This document shows positions 22,266-24,423 of a DNA stretch of 24,423 nucleotides, piece after piece. The stretch spans positions 1-24,423 of the forward strand of contig DJXC01000103.1 in NCBI GenBank assembly GCA_002449575.1. Direction: 5' to 3'. Position numbers and translations under genes: made by a program. Origin of the DNA: Ruminococcus sp. UBA7014 (GTDB lineage: Bacteria; Bacillota; Clostridia; Oscillospirales; Ruminococcaceae). The notes below the pieces were generated by a model that saw nothing but the letters and a program-made list of their open reading frames with translations, searched no databases and was not told where the DNA came from. Numbering within the stretch: the first letter of the stretch is position 1; the number at the start of each line of letters is the position of its first letter.

Positions 22266-23399
22266 TCACATTCCCCCCATCTTCACGTCACATTCCTCGG
22301 ATTCTTCCTCTGTTTCATTCTGTTCCGGCGCAGTATCCAGCCGGGAATAAAGTCTTTGCTTTCTGCCAGACAGTGCGCCGTAGCTGGTGATTTTTCCAGC
22401 TTTTCGATGCAGAATCTCACCGCCGAAATCTGTCAGGTCGATATTTCTGAATGCTTCACAGAAATCCGGCGGCAGTGTTTTTGTAAGAAACCGCAGTCCG
22501 AACTCACTTTTACCGGACGGAACAGGGTCGAAATCATACTCGTTCAGATGGCTGATGCAGTCAAAGACTCCGGCAATATTCCGGACATCTTCATATTCCA
22601 TGACCACTTTCAGCTTCAAAAATTCCTGCTGATTCAGTCCGGAAAGCCGTTCCGCTGTCCGGTTCAGTGCCATGAGTTCGTCCTCTTCCGGCCGCTGGGA
22701 AATCAGCAGATTCGGCAGGGAAGACTGACTTTCAAGACAGATTTTTTCTTTCAGCACTGACGCATCACAGGGCAGGGAAATCCATTCTGCAAGTCCCGGA
22801 CGTTCTGCATCCGGAGTCAGAAGGAGACGGAAAAAGCACGGCTCCGGTTTGCCGATTTCTACCTGGATATCCGGTTTCTGATAGGCTGACGGCTCACAAT
22901 AATAACCATCAATGAATATTCCCTCATCTCTTTCGCACATCAGCCTGCCGAGTTTTGCCGTGTCGAGAAGTTCCAGCAGTTCATCAGGGCAGTCCTCAAT
23001 TTCGGGCAGCATCTGGTTTTCAACAGCAAATTCTCCGAGTTCAGAAAAACACCAGGCACATACTACAGGCACACTTTTCAATCCGAACGTCATCTGAAAA
23101 GCGTCCTGAAAATTCAGAACAGGATTCACTTTCACGACCGCCCAGTAGGCCGCATTTTCTTCCAGAGACATATTTTCCAGCCGTTCCGCAAACACATTCA
23201 GCGCGAAAATATCTGTCACGAAATCTCTGTGATACAGTTCTGACGGGACAAGATTCTTATCAGTACAGCCTTCAGAGCTGAATTTCACAGTTCTGCTTCC
23301 CGGCTGGCGCAGACGGTCAAGCATATCCAGAAGTGCAAATGAATCCTTTGGAAATTCTTCTGTCACTGTATAATCCCCGTTCTTCAAAATAATTCTCAT
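22266..23399 (-). CDS. ArdA-like antirestriction protein
   Basis: A 377-residue acidic protein. The C-terminal two thirds have features of ArdA-type DNA mimics: GLAEWISLPCDASVLKEKIC, PNLLISQRPEEDEL, LNRTAERLSGLNQQEF and VFDCISHLNEYDF. Such proteins copy the charge of DNA and block type I restriction enzymes when an element enters a new host. The first ~190 residues (FALLDMLDRLRQP, LNVFAERLENMSLEENAAYW) resemble the neighbouring partial gene, suggesting duplicated modules. The end reads KMGGM-stop; those codons are the ribosome site of the next gene. The start at 23399 overlaps the stop of the preceding gene (ATGA). Confidence 0.6.
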   Translation of the reverse strand: MRIILKNGDYTVTEEFPKDSFALLDMLDRLRQPGSRTVKFSSEGCTDKNLVPSELYHRDFVTDIFALNVFAERLENMSLEENAAYWAVVKVNPVLNFQDAFQMTFGLKSVPVVCAWCFSELGEFAVENQMLPEIEDCPDELLELLDTAKLGRLMCERDEGIFIDGYYCEPSAYQKPDIQVEIGKPEPCFFRLLLTPDAERPGLAEWISLPCDASVLKEKICLESQSSLPNLLISQRPEEDELMALNRTAERLSGLNQQEFLKLKVVMEYEDVRNIAGVFDCISHLNEYDFDPVPSGKSEFGLRFLTKTLPPDFCEAFRNIDLTDFGGEILHRKAGKITSYGALSGRKQRLYSRLDTAPEQNETEEESEECDVKMGGM

Positions 23400-23869
23400 T
23401 GGCTGATTCCTCCTATCGTCTGAGATTCGTCCTGTTCTGCTGTGAGTGCCTGTTTGAGAAGTGCCTTGTTATAGCCGTAACAATAGCAGTCATAATCGCC
23501 GGGCATTGGTGTACACCGCAGATAGAACACATTGTTTTCCGTTTCAAATTTAAAGCCCTTGCCGGTCTGATAATCATAAGCTATTATCGGCAGGCCGTCA
23601 TGCTCACGGATATATTTTGACATAGCACTCCGGTTTTTCAGAAGGTCTCTCCGCAGTTCCGCAAGCACAGAATTGATTTCCCGAATAAAGGTGCTGTCTG
23701 TCAGACTTCCGTTTTTCCCGTGCCAGGTCTGCCAGAACTCGCTTCCGGTCTTTCCGAAATCCATCCGGAGATAACTCACAGCCGCATCTGCAAATACGGC
23801 TGTGCTGTCGCTGTAGAACATGCACCGTTCTTCCTCATCGGGAAGTACTGCTCTGATTTTTTCTTTCAT
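23396..23869 (-). CDS. 157-residue hypothetical protein of the antirestriction cluster
   Basis: Not a family I recognise. It begins MKEKIRAVLPDEEERCMFYS, has an aromatic-rich middle (FGKTGSEFWQTWHGKNGSL) and a C-terminal part with Tyr/Cys (YDCYCYGYNKALLKQALTA). No signal peptide or membrane segment is visible. It lies between two ArdA-like genes, overlaps the second by 4 bases and follows the first within a few bases, so it is surely in the same operon. A role in the element's establishment or host-defence evasion is a guess from context. Confidence 0.72.
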   Translation of the reverse strand: MKEKIRAVLPDEEERCMFYSDSTAVFADAAVSYLRMDFGKTGSEFWQTWHGKNGSLTDSTFIREINSVLAELRRDLLKNRSAMSKYIREHDGLPIIAYDYQTGKGFKFETENNVFYLRCTPMPGDYDCYCYGYNKALLKQALTAEQDESQTIGGISQ

Positions 23870-23872
23870 GAT

Positions 23873-24423
23873 TCAAGTCATTCCTCCCATCTTCATGGCA
23901 TCAGATTCTGTTTCTTCTTCCTGCTGTTTTTTAAAATCCAGAAAGCGGAAAGGCTCACAATAAAATCTGGCATGCATTAACATGCCGCCTCGGTAATAAG
24001 CGAGATATTCACACACCTGTTCGGCATCCAGAAGGCTCTGCAATGCTTCATCATAGTACGTAATGCCGGGCAGAAGCCCTTCCTCAGCCACAAACTTTAT
24101 CATTTCTCTGTTATCGTGACAGTACCATATCGGAACCTTATCCAGCTCAGGAATCGTATCCATAATTTCATCAAATCCATTGATAATTTCCTGATACAGC
24201 AGACAGTTAAGTGCAACAGCCTCCATATCATCGAGGGATTCCACCAGTTCAGCAAACCGATTCAGTTTAAAGATATCTGTGGTCATCAGGGTCATTTTCA
24301 TGTCGATGAGGGTCGGAAGCAGTGTTTCTTTCCGGAGGTTTCCGACCCTGACCTGCATTGTTGACTGTCCGTCAAGTTCCTGAAGAATGTCGTTCAGTAT
24401 TTCTACTTCTATGGGCAGATAGA
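23873..24423 (-). CDS. ArdA-like protein, 5' end outside the window
   Basis: The frame is open to the window edge, beginning LPIEVEILNDILQELDG and continuing through KMTLMTTDIFKLNRFAELVE and MEAVALNCLLYQEI. An internal Met at 24358 is probably not the start, because the upstream residues fit the ArdA pattern (LP....L...L..L). A second landmark, IFKLNRFAELVESLDDMEAV, parallels IFALNVFAERLENMSLEENA in the ArdA-like gene at 22266-23399, so the two are paralogs. It ends in KMGGMT, where the GGGAGGA coding the glycines acts as ribosome site for the next gene. Confidence 0.6.
   Translation of the reverse strand, partial: YLPIEVEILNDILQELDGQSTMQVRVGNLRKETLLPTLIDMKMTLMTTDIFKLNRFAELVESLDDMEAVALNCLLYQEIINGFDEIMDTIPELDKVPIWYCHDNREMIKFVAEEGLLPGITYYDEALQSLLDAEQVCEYLAYYRGGMLMHARFYCEPFRFLDFKKQQEEETESDAMKMGGMT

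Noticed and set aside
22026..22760. 244-residue plus-strand frame
   Set aside because: Antisense to the DUF6103-like and ArdA-like genes and of biased composition.

Overview
The window looks like accessory DNA of an anaerobic gut or rumen Firmicute, most likely a Ruminococcus-type Oscillospiraceae. Supporting clues are dockerin-like calcium-binding repeats on a secreted protein, a DUF3789 gene, three adjacent large serine recombinases, a MobP3-like relaxase and an Agr peptide-signalling system. All real genes lie on the minus strand, so the gene order described here runs from high to low coordinates. Plus-strand open frames appear to be shadows.

Region 1 (24423 to 17560) is the mobilization module of an integrative element. 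It holds an ArdA-like antirestriction gene cut by the window edge, an unknown 157-residue protein, a second ArdA-like gene, a DUF6103-like gene, a stem-loop-rich intergenic stretch that is probably oriT, a MobC-like accessory gene, a relaxase with a Sel1-repeat tail, and a tyrosine integrase interrupted by an in-frame TAG. Imperfect inverted repeats flank the integrase.

Region 2 (17510 to 7120) is a complete Agr-type quorum-sensing locus in the order agrA-agrC-agrB-agrD. It is followed by a very large secreted RHS/YD-repeat protein, now split in two by a frameshift, and a small membrane-anchored putative immunity protein. The agrA promoter is near consensus. A second promoter, ahead of agrB, carries two 9-bp direct repeats with 21-bp periodicity, as expected for a LytTR regulator. 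The RHS C-terminal tip is AT-rich and has a His...Cys arrangement like caspase-type (clan CD) proteases. A cell-density-controlled polymorphic toxin is a reasonable reading.

Region 3 (7076 to 5456) holds two paralogous regulators: a 181-residue sigma-like protein and a 95-residue protein that is only its N-terminal domain. Both have the same kind of leader: an intrinsic terminator hairpin, a hairpin over the Shine-Dalgarno of a 15-codon upstream ORF (peptides MFFNIKWLEIATKYP and MFQSTEWLCLTAKYP), then a hairpin that hides the Shine-Dalgarno of the main gene. This looks like an undescribed translational-attenuation switch and is the best novelty candidate here.

Region 4 (5450 to 1) belongs to a serine-recombinase element. 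It has a ~500-nt hairpin-dense noncoding stretch (probable large structured RNA), a MazF-DinG chimeric ORF lacking Walker A, two very small overlapping genes, and three serine recombinases, the middle one without a catalytic domain and the last cut by the window edge.
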